A stretch of DNA of 64,000 bases from positions 27,472,058 through 27,536,057 of the forward strand of contig NC_054083.1 in NCBI RefSeq assembly GCF_017562075.2, read 5' to 3'. The stretch comes from Anopheles merus (taxonomy: Eukaryota; Arthropoda; Insecta; Diptera; Culicidae). Positions 1 to 12,585 of the stretch are shown here, in pieces. The position numbers and the translations under genes were made by a program. Under the pieces are notes generated by a model. That model saw nothing but the letters and a program-made list of their open reading frames with translations, had not been told where the DNA came from and made no database searches. The number at the start of each line of letters is the position of its first letter. Position 1 is the stretch's first letter.

Positions 1-794
1 GGGGGAAGGATAGAAGTCACCATAAAACTTCACGTCAACTTAACGGGTCGGTCGGTGAAATGTGACCAAACAAAAGTACAACTTCCCGACCACCACCTTC
101 ACAGCGAAATGAAAGGAAAAGTGAAAAGTTATGAGCCGCAACCCGTCGCCGGTGGCGGTTGCGTGAAACAGCAAACTGACTAACAAACCTTTTTGAGGGT
201 CGACACACAGTGCACGGTGTGATAAATGCTACGGTATGATACCGGCAACTTTATCACGTCCTTTGCGATTTGTCGCATCTTTTGCAAAGGAATCCGTTTC
301 GGGGTTTTTACTTGACTTGTGATAAGAAAAAGCGCACAACGCAAGGAATTAAATTCACCCGAAAAAGGAAAGGAAGACTAAAAGTGGCCTACACAAACGT
401 CACACGCATCTCAATTGCAGAGATTCAGGCGCCGACCAACGGAAAAAGGGTAAATCTGTCATCGTTGAGCGTTTTTTCTTCTCCATTTTAAAAGGATTCG
501 CTTTTTTGTCTGTGTGTTTGAAATATTTACAAACCGACGGAACGGAAGCGGTTTGTAGTTGTGGGATCTTCTCGAGGGATGTTACGCTTGGAAGAATTCA
601 TCCCATCGTCCGGTTCCACTTGAAAACGCTTCTCCGGGCGTGTGTCTGTGTGTGTGAGTGCCAAGTGCAGGTGAATGAAGATGATTCAAGAGATTGGGAT
701 TAAACGCGCCCGGCACACAAACACACACAGATCAAGGAACCGAAAAAAACACACCAAAAAACATCATCACAATCCTTCAAACAGCAGTATCAAG
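1..794 (+). other. Candidate 5' non-coding exon or promoter region ending at a strong donor
   Basis: Seen: the stretch ends in TATCAAG followed by GTAAGC at 795-800, a near-consensus 5' splice site. The last 150 bases are A/C-rich with few T, as in many insect 5' UTRs. Short ORFs here have no recognisable domains and I see no TATA box, so the transcription start cannot be placed. Inference: this could be a first or early untranslated exon of the + strand gene whose coding exon begins at 63742, 63 kb away. It could equally belong to another transcript, or the donor may be a chance match. Confidence 0.3.
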
Positions 795-1710
795 GTAAGC
801 TTTTTTCCTACTTTCCGCTTCCTGTGGCAGGTTTCAGGCTCGGGTTTAATGGCCCACCGTGTGGATCGTGAACAGATTTGCTTGCCCACGGTGTGTCCGC
901 ACGGGTCCCACGAGGGGTTCCACTTCTAGTCCAGGGGTCGGGGCCGGGATGCTCATTCTTCTTTCTTGCGTCAGGGAAATGGACCGTAAATTGGATTGGA
1001 TTTTATACGTTCCGAGTACGGGTTTCGTGCTTGTGTATGGGTGATTTTGCGATGCCATGCTGTGTGATCCTCGGCAAATGATCGGATGCGAGCAGATAAG
1101 GATGGTGCCCAAAACGCTGTCCCAGTTCTTGGGCAGCGCGTGATTGTTCGAATGAAATCGATTGAAAATAATGAAGCAATGACCAGGCGCTGGAGGAAAG
1201 ATGAACAACAAAAGCGGAAGGAATGTGTTTTTTTATCGTTTGCTCCTGTCACTGGGCATAGCCGTGCTATGCTTATCTGTGGGTAGCGGAGAAGGCAAAA
1301 GGGCAAACAAATTCGTTCCACTTTCAAAATGACGGGACAAAGAATTCGCTTCGCTTTGAGAGTAGAGAGCGAGGAATGGGAAAAAATGGACATGGGCAGA
1401 ATGGATTTTATTCATTTAGGAAATAAATCGTCAGGTCGAATCAGGTGAATGAATACGAATCAAACGGATCTGGATGTAGGAAAATGGGATTGGACTGGCT
1501 TTTTTCTGGTCTAAAAATTAAACTTTGTTTGCCTTAAATTAGCTCTAATTACTAGAATCTGGAATGCTTTTCTTCATTAACATCATTACAGCCTACCAGC
1601 GCGGACAACGGCTGTCAGTCCGTGCGCTAAATTCACTCAAAACAGCGTTAATCTGATCAGTAATCCAACGTAATTCAGTAAACCATCTTGCATCAAATGA
1701 CGCGTGGACG

Positions 1711-1783
1711 TTTTCTTCCTCACTTTCTCTCTCTTTCTATCTCTCTCTCTCTCTCTATCTCTCTCTCTCGCACTCTCTCTCTC
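1711..1783. repeat. CT-rich simple repeat
   Basis: An interrupted (CT)n tract with occasional TA and CG breaks. On the minus strand it reads as GAGAG, which resembles GAGA-factor sites, but the repeat nature alone explains it. Confidence 0.85.
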
Positions 1784-3110
1784 GCGTTAAATGATTAACG
1801 ACGTTGCTCAATGCGCCCTACTTGAAATCGTTCGCCTACGCCAGCCCCTTGGAAGGCCCGAAGTTTTTTGATTAATTCAATAAAACGTAAGCTCACCGGT
1901 TGCGTACGCATCCGCATTTGTTGTCGGTGCTACGGTGAGAAAATTAAAATTATTCCTACCTTTTCACCCCGGTATTTCCCCATTTTGAAAGGAACCATGA
2001 AAGCTTCTTGAAAGCTTACAGGAGACTTTCGGCATTATTTTGCTTTTGTTTTTTTTTCCACCACTTTGTTGCCGCCTGTAGGGAAAATCCTTTGTGTACG
2101 GTTTTCCCAGCGGTAAATGGCGATGTGGTAAGCGCGATGCTCCCCGGACAGAGCGCGTTGGCGCTAAGCCAGGGGCAAATTAAAACAAAATTAAAGGAAC
2201 CGTAAACTGGCGCATGGTGCGCTTGCTGCTTTCCCGTTTCTTTTTTCGCTCGCAACACAGCCTCAACCTACCCCGGGAAGGGCTTTACTTCCCCGAGCGG
2301 AATCCTCCGGCCGGGTGGCACAAAGGCCATCGCCACCAGCTTGCACAACTTCACCAATATTTCAAACCCCCAGTCTCGGCAGCCGAGGAATGGGGGATGT
2401 TTCCTGCTGAGCTGGCTTCTTGCAACGCTTAGCAGCAGAAACAGCAGTTGCCAAGAAGAAGTAGCGTGCTGTGTCTTCAGACATTGGTTACCGTCGCTAC
2501 TCATCGCTTGCACTGCTCGCCGTACACTCTGGACGGATTTCGCGGCCCGGTTACTTGGATTACGGATGATTATCTCCGGGACGCGCGATACGCGATGGCT
2601 CATCTGTATGATAATTTAATCATCGTAAGAAAAGATTTTTACCCAACGCCCCGAGGGGAAATATTTGAGTGAGCAAAGCACTCGGAGCTTCTTTGGGGAG
2701 AGCACCGGACAGACGACTAGACGCGATTTAGGTATTTATGGAGGGGTAGCAAGCACGCCATACGCTTCGAGTACAGTGAGTTCAGCAAAAATGCAGAGAT
2801 TTAATGGCTCTGAGCAAGGTTTTGCTGAATTGACGGAATTGCTTCTAATGCTAAACGTATACAAAGTAGATAGTTTACTTGATTTAAAACTCCTTTTCAA
2901 TTTCAACGTCACTTACATATGTTAAAGTCACCGAAATGTCACACAAAGCCAGGCAGCAGTTCTGGGTCACTTACTAGCGTCAACTCCTTCCATACAGAGC
3001 GTCAGTATCCTTCCGTCTTCCCGTGGAAAAAAAAAACGCGATGGATCATGACAGAACGCCCTGAGCAAGTGCTTCAATCTCGTACCGCGAACGACCCAAC
3101 ACATCTGAAC

Positions 3111-3147
3111 CACACACACACCCACACACACACACACACATACACAC
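3111..3147. repeat. CA microsatellite
   Basis: A short (CA)n array with one CCC and one AT interruption. Confidence 0.85.
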
Positions 3148-4966
3148 GCCATTCAACCAAGCACTCCCAGAATGTCGCCCAAAAATAATGCAACGTAACG
3201 TTCCGCCATACCTCACACTTCAACCTGGCACACATGTCATGTGCCATCACAGGCACCCTTTTGCTTGTGATAGGTTGCCCTAAAGCAACTGCTTTCCTGC
3301 CAGCACTGTGCAGCCAATTCGGGCGATAGCTTGTTGTGATACGCGATACGTTGATTTCGTTACACCGAATAAAGACGGAAAGCTGTTTGCCTTGCCCCGG
3401 AGGTTTTCGCGCCATTTTCCCATTTGCCCACCGTTCGTTCCGTAAGCGATCCAGTGCTCCGAAAGTGCTGCGAGCAAGTCGCAATGATATTGCTTTCCCG
3501 CGAGCTTTTCCGCGGGACTGGTGCGAAATTGCAATACCATGTACGGAGCGCGATTTTGGGGCGTCAGGATACTGAGCGTCTTTACGTTTGTGAACGAAAA
3601 CGTAGGTCTGTTTTTTGTCGTTTTTCCTTTCCGTTGAAGTTGTTTGGAAATGGTGCAATTTGTGATGGCTTTAGAGGGCATTCCGATTTGGGTTGTATGA
3701 GGAACGATTCAATTATGATTGCAATGTTGTAACTCGATACTCGGTTTGTTGCAACAGATGACACTCGTTGTAAGGATGATGGGGAAAAGAAGAGGGAATA
3801 GTTAGGGACAATTTTTATAATGGAATCATCTGATTTTGATGTGATCATGGAAGTTGATCTTTGGGATTTATTTATGACATGAATATTGAGGACTTTCACG
3901 ATACTAGCCAGCTTTTTATATGTAGTTTGACAGTTGACTGCTGAAATAATATCAACATTCCGTATAAACCCACGAATCACAAAACAAAACTGCGATTTTA
4001 AGGCTAGATTATTACGGCCTCAACACTAGAATTAGATTCGAATACCTAAAACATGTCAAAACGTATTTTCATTGATCCAAACAAAGTCTATATAATACAG
4101 AGGTCGATGCATAGCTCGATTTTGGTTCACCATTTTGAAAGCTTGTTTTTGACGGTAGGATGAAAAAGCGTTCACAAACGATTCCAAACAACCAAACACT
4201 TTTCAGGGCTAATTGTGCATTTTGTGCGCAAAACTTCGTGTAACTATACATTCCTTTCTCAAGAACGTGGCATGGAGTAATTTTTTTTAAGTAATTTATC
4301 ACTTAACAACAAAAAACAATCAGAAATCTAGCCTCCTAGCTTTGGTCCTCTTGAACTGCACATGATTTCGTCGTAATTTCGAGCACTAATCTTGTTGTAA
4401 TTGATAATTACACTATAATTCAATCTTTTTTGATATTTGTAGACTTTTTCAAGAACAAGATTATGAACAAACGTCGTAAAAATTACCGAAAATGCATTCA
4501 GACCATACTGCATACACAACAACTAAAACCTCAATGCATGCTGCGATGAAACTATTGAAGCTTTTTTATCCAGCTGTCAAAACTTTCCCACGCCTTTTGA
4601 TCAAATGTTCTGGATGACTCGACTTCTGTATTAGGTAGACTTTGGATCCAAAGGTGCATTGAAGAGATTAGGTGGTAGCAGACATTCGCCTCTTCATCGA
4701 AGATGTTGTATCGAAACAAAAATGGATGTTAAATCGTTTTGATTTGATATAGCTCACAATTAGCAGTATTTCACGCGTTTGAGGAACTTTTAGTGAATAG
4801 AATGAAGATTTTAAGAGTGTTTTGTGTATTCATCAAGTTACCAAAAGTTCTGTTTGAGTAAAAGTTTTCACCCGTTCTTTTCAAAAGGATACTTTAAAAT
4901 TTGGTTATAAAAAATCACCTGGTCAACATACACTGTGGAAATGTGTATGCAGGGATTGACAGAAGT

Positions 4967-5078
4967 TATTAAAACTTCTTGTTTCAAGGAGTGGAAATAA
5001 CCGACTGATTTTATTCTATAAATTCACTAAAGCCTACTAAACTACGTTCATGCTAGCGAGGTTGCTATGATCTCAACA
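4967..5078 (-). repeat. 3' LTR of the copia element
   Basis: This 112-bp repeat matches 5924-6035 at 110 of 112 positions; the differences are at 4971-4972 (AA here, GG in the other copy). The polyprotein stop codon (TGA, 5073-5075) lies inside the LTR start, and GA-rich coding sequence just upstream could serve as the polypurine tract. Such overlap is usual in compact copia elements. Confidence 0.93.
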
Positions 5079-5909
5079 CTCCTCCTCAATCTCGGCTGGC
5101 TTTAAACCAAGTCGTAGGCGCATCTGCTCCATCTTAACGCGAGCTAACGGTTTTGTTAAAACATCCGCTACCATTTGTTCGCTGGGACAATAGCGAATAT
5201 CTATCACACCATTTTTCACTAGCTCCTTAACATAATTGTATCTGGTGTCGATGTGCTTCGTCCTGTTACTATCACTGACAGATTTCAGCATTGCTATGCA
5301 ACTCTGATTGTCTTCATGCACTATTATCGGAGTCGGAACTGGTTCATCAATGTCCTTTAATAGTTTCATTAACTACATCAACTCGCGGCTGGCTTCGGAG
5401 AGTGCCACGTATTCCGCTTCGGTTGACGAAAGTGTAACGTATGGTTGTTTTCGAGCTGCCCAACTGATTGGTCCTCCGAGATGAAACACGAAACCGGTAT
5501 TCGACTTTCGGTCCGTCTTATCACCAGCCCAATCAGCATCAACGTACACTTCTAGTGATCCTGGTGAACCTATTCGCAAACTCCACTCCGCAGTTGACTG
5601 AAGATAACGTAGCGTTCTTTTTGCTTCGGTCCAGTCTGCTTCCGTTGGGAGACTCACCTTGCGTCCTAGGATCGAAGCGCTAATGGCGATATCCGGTCTG
5701 GTATTCACCGCGACGTACAGAAGAGCACCCACCAGGCTCTGGAACTCGTCGTTTCTAGGCATGGCTTCCAGACGCATCAGCAGAAACTCGACCTTGGTTT
5801 TCCACGTTCCGTAATTGCTTCCATATAGTTTGGCAATTCCTAGTCTCTCCATCTTGAAAAATCTCAATTTGTTCTGATTAAAAGAATTTTCTGATCGAAC
5901 GCTAAGCAC
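5073..5909 (-). pseudogene. Gag-RT-RNase H fusion remnant of copia polyprotein, with one in-frame stop
   Basis: The likely Gag start is the ATG at 5850-5852 (MERLGIAKLYG, then W..K, typical of copia Gag N-termini). An ATG at 5907-5909 gives a 19-residue extension. After about 27 Gag residues the frame passes, near 5753-5771, directly into the C-terminal part of RT (SLVGALLYVAVNTRPDI) and then RNase H. Visible RNase H motifs are YVDADWAGD, SSTEAEY, a DNQS acidic motif, HIDTR and ADVLTKPL. A TAG at 5370-5372 interrupts the RNase H frame between ELM and LMKLL, where the family usually has tryptophan, so TGG to TAG is a plausible cause. The product would lack integrase, protease and the RT YVDD site and could not transpose alone. 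Confidence 0.92.
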
Positions 5910-5923
5910 CTGGGCCCATAACC
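5910..5923 (-). other. Copia-type primer binding site
   Basis: On the minus strand, GGTTATGGGCCCAG directly follows the 5' LTR. It is complementary to an internal stretch of initiator tRNA-Met. Drosophila copia is known to prime from a half-molecule of this tRNA rather than from its 3' end. The position and sequence also fix the LTR boundary at 5924. Confidence 0.85.
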
Positions 5924-6035
5924 TATTGGAACTTCTTGTTTCAAGGAGTGGAAATAACCGACTGATTTTATTCTATAAATTCACTAAAGCCTACTAAACT
6001 ACGTTCATGCTAGCGAGGTTGCTATGATCTCAACA
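5924..6035 (-). repeat. 5' LTR of the copia element
   Basis: This is the 112-bp partner of 4967-5078. On the minus strand it begins TGTTGAGATC and ends CCAATA immediately before the primer site. It should hold the element's promoter and polyadenylation signals. The end is AATA rather than the more usual CA. Confidence 0.93.
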
Positions 6036-9000
6036 GATGTCTCCCAAAATGTCGTCCAACAGAAGCGTTTAAAATCAACCTTCTACGTACATACACCTTG
6101 GGATAAACCAACCTGTATATTAAACCCACTTTGATAGCTGCTCGAAAACTGCTACACAATGCACAATAGCTGACAGGCTAAATTTTCAGCCTACGATCTT
6201 AAAAGGGAAAGGTACCCATTAACTGATTCAAACCTTCCTGAATGATCCCAAATGTTGTAATTTCTTCGCAATACAGGAGATAATTTGTGTACTCTCAACC
6301 TTAAGCTTAAAGCGCTTCAAATATTCCAAACATGAAAAAATCAACACATCCTCACGCTTTGCCTTGACCATGAAACATGCACGCCTTTCTCGCATTAAAA
6401 ATGGCACAAAAAAAGGTACGTAAAGCAACTTCCTTCCATTAAGCTTTACACTCGTATCACGAACACAGCTATACTGCATGTAAAGGAGCAATAATTATGT
6501 TACAGCGAGAAGCAATCCACACTCTCCCACACTTTCAGTTCTTTTCAAAGCTTCCGTTCGCACTCGGTTGTTTGTTTTTATTGAAAGCAATTTCATTAAC
6601 ACAACGGCAGCGAAGCGCTCTCTTGCTCTAGAATTAATAGCAATGCGAAAATAAGACTCCCCGCACCACAATCCCCCAAACCAGCCCGCAAGTCCGAGCC
6701 AGAGGCATTGCCGTCGTTGGCATAAAACCTTATTACCCGTTACGTTACATCGCAATACTTTATCCTGTTTATGTGCCAAAAAAACCCCCCGTGTATAAAG
6801 AAAGAAGTTACGCAGTGGAATGAAACGGATGCGAGCTTTTCGTGGTCGTGTCATTTGACTCTGGGGTTGCTTTTTCTCCTCTCAGTGGCAGGAGACTTTT
6901 ATTTCAAAAACAAACTGAAAAAGAAGTTGTAATGACGATAATACACATGTTTAGCTGGAGTGCGTAAGATTGGGGCGCGAAGTTCTTCCAAGAACAAGAA
7001 GTTGTGAAGGGAAGTTCCCTTTTTCGAAGCGCGACATATGAGCCAAGTAAGTGTGTTAAGAGAGCAGGGATATTCAGTAAATCTGATAAAACAATCACGT
7101 ACAGATTAACGTACACACAATGACGTTCTTTTGAAGCAAGTTTCTTACCTATGTGCCGCTATCCATTTTCAAGTCCCTCAAAGCCTAAAAAAGAGTACGA
7201 AAGAGTGGAACGACGCCGAAAAGCATCATGTATCGTGATTGAGAGAAAAACTTCCCCAACGCCCAAATTCCCCTGTTCCCTTGTAGCCTTTGGGTAAGGG
7301 GCCCGCAAAACACGTTCCCGAGATTGTTCCCATCAATTATGAGATAATTATGAATTTGTCAGGCGCTAAATGGACAAAAGTGTGGTCCCGCCCTCGTAAG
7401 GATGGGTCGTTGAATGGGACGGCCGCAAACTGAGTACTTGTTGTTATATGTTTTTTGCTTTCGTTTTCATTTTTCCCCGAGTATACCTCGGGCGTGACTT
7501 CCAAACCGTTGTGCCTTAAGTAGCACGAAAATGTCGGTTGAAGCTATCGCTTCAAGGAGACGACACTGATAACGTGTTCAAGGAGGGAAGCATTTAATGG
7601 GGAAGTGTTTGGGGTAAGGAAATCAAAATTGAAGCTGAGGGTGATTTTGTTGTGTAAAGCATACTTTTGATTTGCGATTTACTTCTTCGCCTAAAAACGA
7701 TTTCAAGGGTATAATTCCTTTTTTAACATTCATTTTTGAATCGATAATTAACACCAGAAATTATTTTTCAAGATGATATAGAGAGCTTTAACTAAAGAAT
7801 CAGCATTTCAGCACTTTAAAACAAATAATTAAGACTTATTCTATCCTGCTCGTATGCTACATCAATACACTTTTCTGTATCTGAAACCAAATAAAGCGTT
7901 TTATGCTGTTTAAACGTGTCATTTTTACGACACTTTTCATCATAACCTGCTCAACACTCATTTTTATCGTTATCGTTGCCATCGAGCAAAATTTACTTCC
8001 AATTTCATTGCAATCGAAATTGATTAACATAAAACTCGGCCGCTCGTAAAACGAGCCAAATTAATTTAAATAACGCAATTCGTTAAGCAGCCACTACAAC
8101 CCTCAAAAGTATAGTTTTTTTGTTGTTTATTTTTGTTGTTGTGTTGTTCGTCTACCTCTTAGGCATCATTAATGCGTAACGGTAGCAGATATTGCGGGAG
8201 GGTAAAAAATCAATTAATACATTAAATTATTTATCACATTTAGCTTCCGGGACTGATGCTGACCAACTGACCGACCGGTAGCCGCTCGGCTAACTCAATT
8301 AGGCGTATCGAACCTGCAATGACAACCGGAAAACCACGCACTCGCACACACGCGCGCGTGTGTTCTTGTTGCCTTTTTGCGTGTGACCCATGTAGAAACC
8401 TTGCACCTTTTTCCAGTGTTTTTTTTCTTTCCACTATGTGATGGTTGGGTTTTGTCCCGTTACGTGGTCAGTTTTTACGCTCGAATTAATGTTTCGTTCA
8501 CGTTCCCTTCATCATCCCATTCCAATTGCTTTATCGGGTATGTTGTGAAACAAAACAGCTACGCTGTACTTATTATGTGCTAAATTTTGAAATGCGATCG
8601 TTCCAAGTGTGGATTAAGCTCCCCGAAAAACCCACTTCTACGAACCTTCCCGCGGCAAAGCGGACCATGGGGAAGGTTTCTCGCTGTCTTGCTTTAGCTG
8701 GGAAGCTTTTTGAAAGCTTTTGTTGAAACTGTCGAAGCCACCGCGGGGAAGAGTGGAACAGATCTGTTTTTACTCGCCAAACCCCCCCTCCGTTGCCGAG
8801 CGGGAGATTATGTTTTAATGCACTTTCGATAAATAATTCAGCCAATAATTCAGCGACCCGTGAAATGAGTGCATTTTCATGTTGGTCCCCTGTGCCGCTG
8901 CCCTGCCATGCACTCGGTTCGCTTCGGTTATCATTTATTTCGGGGTTGGTTGAAAATGCATCGAAGTAAGGAAGCGGTATGGCTGTCGAAAATACATTTT

Positions 9001-12000
9001 AAATGCGCTTGAAGTGTAGCAATAGTGCAGCATCCCGAAATAGCTAGGAGAAGGTATATTGAATCTGGGAAGTCTATGTTCGGTCTATTGTTCAGAATAG
9101 GAGATCACTGTGTCGCGCTATTGCTTTTAGGCCACATTTGCATACAATAGACGTTGGCACTTGTTGTTTCATTTCGTCTAAAATTGGCGCTTTGAGCGAT
9201 ATATTTTGTTTCTAAGAATAGGAAATCAATTGTTACCATTCGCTTTTCTCAGAAAGTGTTTAAAATTCACTTGAAAAGCAAGAGAAGTGCCTAGAAAATG
9301 CTTCCTTCTTCACTTTACTGTTTAACAACTTTTCTCTCTCTATTCTGATCGATGAACCGATAATCTGCCCGAATCTTGTTTCGAGCAAATATTTTACGAG
9401 TTTGGCTTTCAAAAATTTATCTTCAGCATGCATTTTCCCGGTGGAGTTTCTATACAAAAAAAAACTAAAAAGGAACTACAGTCTGCAGTACCAAAAGGAC
9501 TACCGAAAAAGGCGCATCGGAAAGCATGAAAAATGCTTCAGAAATAAACTCAAACCACAACCACAGCCCGTATTCATGTGGCTGTGGTCGTTGGCGTAAA
9601 GCGAAACGGTGCAAATACCAAAAGATGATTGGGAAATTTCAATCATTTTTTCTTTGAAAGGAAAAAATTGATTCTGCACCGAAGTGATAGATAAATGCAT
9701 CTGTCGAATTGGTAACGATAGTTTGGAAGTTTTTCCTTTGATGCTAATCGACCGAGAGGAAGGAAGTGGTCGAGCAAATCGATCCTAACAGAATGAATGA
9801 TGAAAGAAAACGATTTATTTATCGTATAACATAACAGATAATGATGGGAAAGCTTTGATAGATGGATGGATGGTTTAGTGAAGTGTTTTGTGTATTAATA
9901 TTTCATTTTGATGAATAAACTTCTTGTTCGTCTGTTACTGCAGAATAAATACACAATTTCATCAACCATTATGCAATTTGGCACATTTTTTTCCACGTAC
10001 CTTTCCTTCGCTGACCTTTTGAACTTTCCCACCTCATGCGCTCCTGGTGGGCCATACCGAATACCACATGATCAAAGTTATTCCCAAGTGCTCCCAAGTG
10101 CTGGTTATGCTATCTCGTACGTTGTTGTTTGCACGTACTTTCACTCGCGTGAGATAGAGTTTTCATTCAGCAGCAAAAAACCATACACTCCCGCATGTGG
10201 TTAGGAAACAGCTCGGAACTGGAATGATTGGAAAGGTGAAAACGTGGCAATGCAGTAGTTTAACATGGTGAAAACAGTCGTACAATTCAATGTTTGTTCG
10301 AGCCGCTTCGGTGTTGTTCAACCAGCTGTTAGTAAATGAAACGTTGTGGCGTAGAAAGGTGAAGGAAAACACTTTTCTGGGGTGTTATGCTGTGTTTCGT
10401 TGTTGTATGATCTGTTAAATGAATTAAAATGAAACAGCTAGGGAGGATTGTGCTTTGTAAACCTTTGTTTTTTTTTACAGTAGATCGTACTACTTTTCGT
10501 TCGAAATAGTTTGTACAAAATGTGCACAAATGAGAGACTTAAAAATGCTCTTAACCATAATTTTATCTGAATTTTCTCCAATATTTTAGAAAAAAAAGCC
10601 TGTTTCTCATCCTCCGTGTAGTAAGCTTTCTAACATAGTTTAAATAATCAATTGCATCGTGTTGTGTGCTGTGGCTGATAGCTTTACCACCGTTTAAGCA
10701 AAAGCACACAAAACACCTCGTCGAAAGTTTTCACTTTTATCTTGTTGAAAGTTTAACACAAACTACCCCTGACACGTGTCTCGTGCAATTTTCCTCGCTT
10801 CAAAAACTCTCCACGCTGATGTTGAACTTGACCTCATTACATTAGATTCGTGCGCCTTCTTGCGGCTCCTTGCAATACAGGTAGAAATTCCCTTTCCCCC
10901 ATTACCACCCGAGCGATACTATGCTTTTATGAAGATTAAAGTTTCATAAAATTTTAATACCCCCTCGTAAAAGTACATCGTCATCCAGGTACGTCCATAT
11001 CAGGTACTGGACTAGTGAGTGCCGCTTAATACATTACCTATTTGCCTCCCGGGAGCCGTTCAGTGAAGGTGAGCTTAGGTCGTCGGGATAATAGCCCCAC
11101 CTGGGAGAGCTGCATTGTGTGGCAAAAGGAAGAGAAAACAACAACAAACAACCTACCCTCCCAAGAATTTACCGAACGAATCTGTCAATCTCCGGGATGC
11201 GCCTCGTGGCACGCTGGCATAAGTTAATTATGTTCTCGATTTTAATGTTTAATTTGGCAATTTTAATTAAAATTGTTTCCCGTATCCCTTGTATCGGGCG
11301 CTGGTTGCGCGATGACCTGTTCCGGCCCACCGACCGGAAATCTCCACTTTCATGCGCATTCATCGCACCTCGGCCGGTGCTGCGCTGCTGGTAAAGGAAG
11401 TAGGTGGAAATGCAGCAGCTTCTGGAACGTGGCCAAACTTTTTTTGGTTTTGAACCCCGTCAAACCGATCACAGGGACCCCATCGGTTTCGGCCGATCCT
11501 GTCGTGGTATTTGTTAGCGAGTTTTAGCTTTTCCAGGCGGAACCCATTGCGCCCGGTTTGCACGGAGATGCCCGTTAGCTGTTTGCGATGCTTGTCGCAT
11601 TTGCGCGGGATTTTGATATTGATTTTGAACCGGTGAGCTTCGATCTTTCCATTTGCAATTGCCCACGCCGTGGTGCTGACTGGTGGTTGCACCGAATGTA
11701 CGCGCTGCACATTTGCGTATGAATGCGTGAATTGCGCCAAAGCAAATCGAGTTTGTCAAACAGCGGGAAAGTAGCAGAGCGGGTAGCTGCATCAAATTTG
11801 GTAGCCAGAAGTTTGCCCCATCACCACCACCACCACACGCAGCTACACTAACGTCAACCACCTAACGAATGTTAATGGAATGAACGTCATTTGAATATGA
11901 AACAATTTGAAAATTGCCACACCGCAACGCAACCACGAGATGTGTGTATGTCGTATGGCGGTCGTCGGCTGCAGACTCATTAGCGGTATGCTGGGCCGCC

Positions 12001-12397
12001 GCCCGGTAGCGGCAGTGGTTGCGGTACTAGTAGATGGTGCAGTTTGTGTTGATTTCGCCCTTCTCTTGCCCGCATCTCTGTCGTGTTTAGCCGTGTTAGG
12101 ACAGATTTAGATTGACTGTCAAACAATTTGGGTCGCATTGAAAGGTTAAGCGATCGATTCGGGTTTTGGCAAGCTTGTGTTTATGCTCATTCTATAATAA
12201 GGGTAGTAGCAATGATTAATCCAATTCAAAGTAATGATTGGCAGAAGAAACATGTATGCAGAAAAAGGGGAATCAGATTTCAATTGAATTATTTATGTAA
12301 AGATAATTATGACGAGTCAGATCACTACATTTCAGCCATACGTTCATCAAACTGAAGAGAGTTTAATTACTGAAAATATTGTGTATAAAATGAAAGT
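6036..12397. other. Non-coding stretch, intron-like
   Basis: No gene recognised. Local features are a CACACGCGCGCGTG alternating tract (8345-8362) and a TTAATTA/TAAT-rich patch at 11222-11280 that could bind homeodomain proteins. AT-rich sequence lies at 7.7-8.2 kb. Reading frames up to 126 codons (minus, 11360-11740) show no family signature. Confidence 0.55.
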
Positions 12398-12480
12398 GTA
12401 GTGGAGGTCCCGTGATATCATCAAATCATCTACATGTTATTAAATCGGGTGAGTTGATGATACCACGGGGCCACTACTAC
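12398..12480. repeat. Imperfect inverted repeat (hairpin)
   Basis: The left arm reads GTAGTGGAGGTCCCGTGATA and continues ATCATC. The reverse complement of the right arm reads GTAGTAGTGGCCCCGTGGTA and continues TCATCAACTC. The arms span about 30 bases each around a loop of about 15-20 bases. The arm sequence resembles the head region of tRNA-related SINEs, so this may be two SINE heads in opposite orientation or a foldback end. Confidence 0.7.
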
Positions 12481-12585
12481 TTAAAACGTCCTAGGTTTAA
12501 GCCTAGTAGGACCGTTCTCCCGTACAAGGACTGCCTATCCGGTTGCGTGGTATTATATATGTCTCGAAAGCTTGTATAATCCAAT
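12481..12585 (+). mobile_element. SINE-like fragment related to the SINE200 body
   Basis: A box-B-like GGTTTAAGCCT is followed by GACCGTTCTCCCGTAC, GGACTGCCTATCC and a TGGTATTAT block. These appear in the same order and spacing as in the SINE copies at 41470-41677 (minus) and 51609-51804 (plus). It runs into an AAG-rich 3' tail, as those copies do. Divergence is high, so this may be a sister SINE family. Confidence 0.55.

Larger units (their letters stand above)
795..4966. other. Non-coding stretch, intron-like
   Basis: No gene recognised. It holds a CT tract (1711-1783) and a short CA tract (3111-3147). Sequence right of about 3.7 kb is noticeably more AT-rich. The longest reading frame (minus, 3074-3658) starts beyond and runs through the CA tract, and has no family resemblance. 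I see no splice-flanked conserved coding block. Confidence 0.6.
4967..6035 (-). mobile_element. Internally deleted Ty1/copia LTR retrotransposon
   Basis: A complete but non-autonomous LTR element of 1,069 bp, read on the minus strand. Two 112-bp direct repeats bound it (4967-5078 and 5924-6035), differing at only 2 positions. Read on the minus strand each starts TGTTGAGATC. Just inside the 5' LTR is a copia-type primer site (5910-5923). The interior encodes the start of Gag joined directly to the end of reverse transcriptase and to RNase H, so protease, integrase and most of RT are missing. Flanks GAAGT (4962-4966) and GATGT (6036-6040) could be a 5-bp target duplication with one change. Short LTRs are known in Anopheles copia elements of the mtanga type (from memory). 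High LTR identity suggests a young insertion, possibly mobilised in trans. Confidence 0.93.

Noticed and set aside
10990..11015. ATCAGGTACTGG, similar to part of miR-12
   Set aside because: The 5' seed half of the miRNA does not match and no precursor hairpin is visible.
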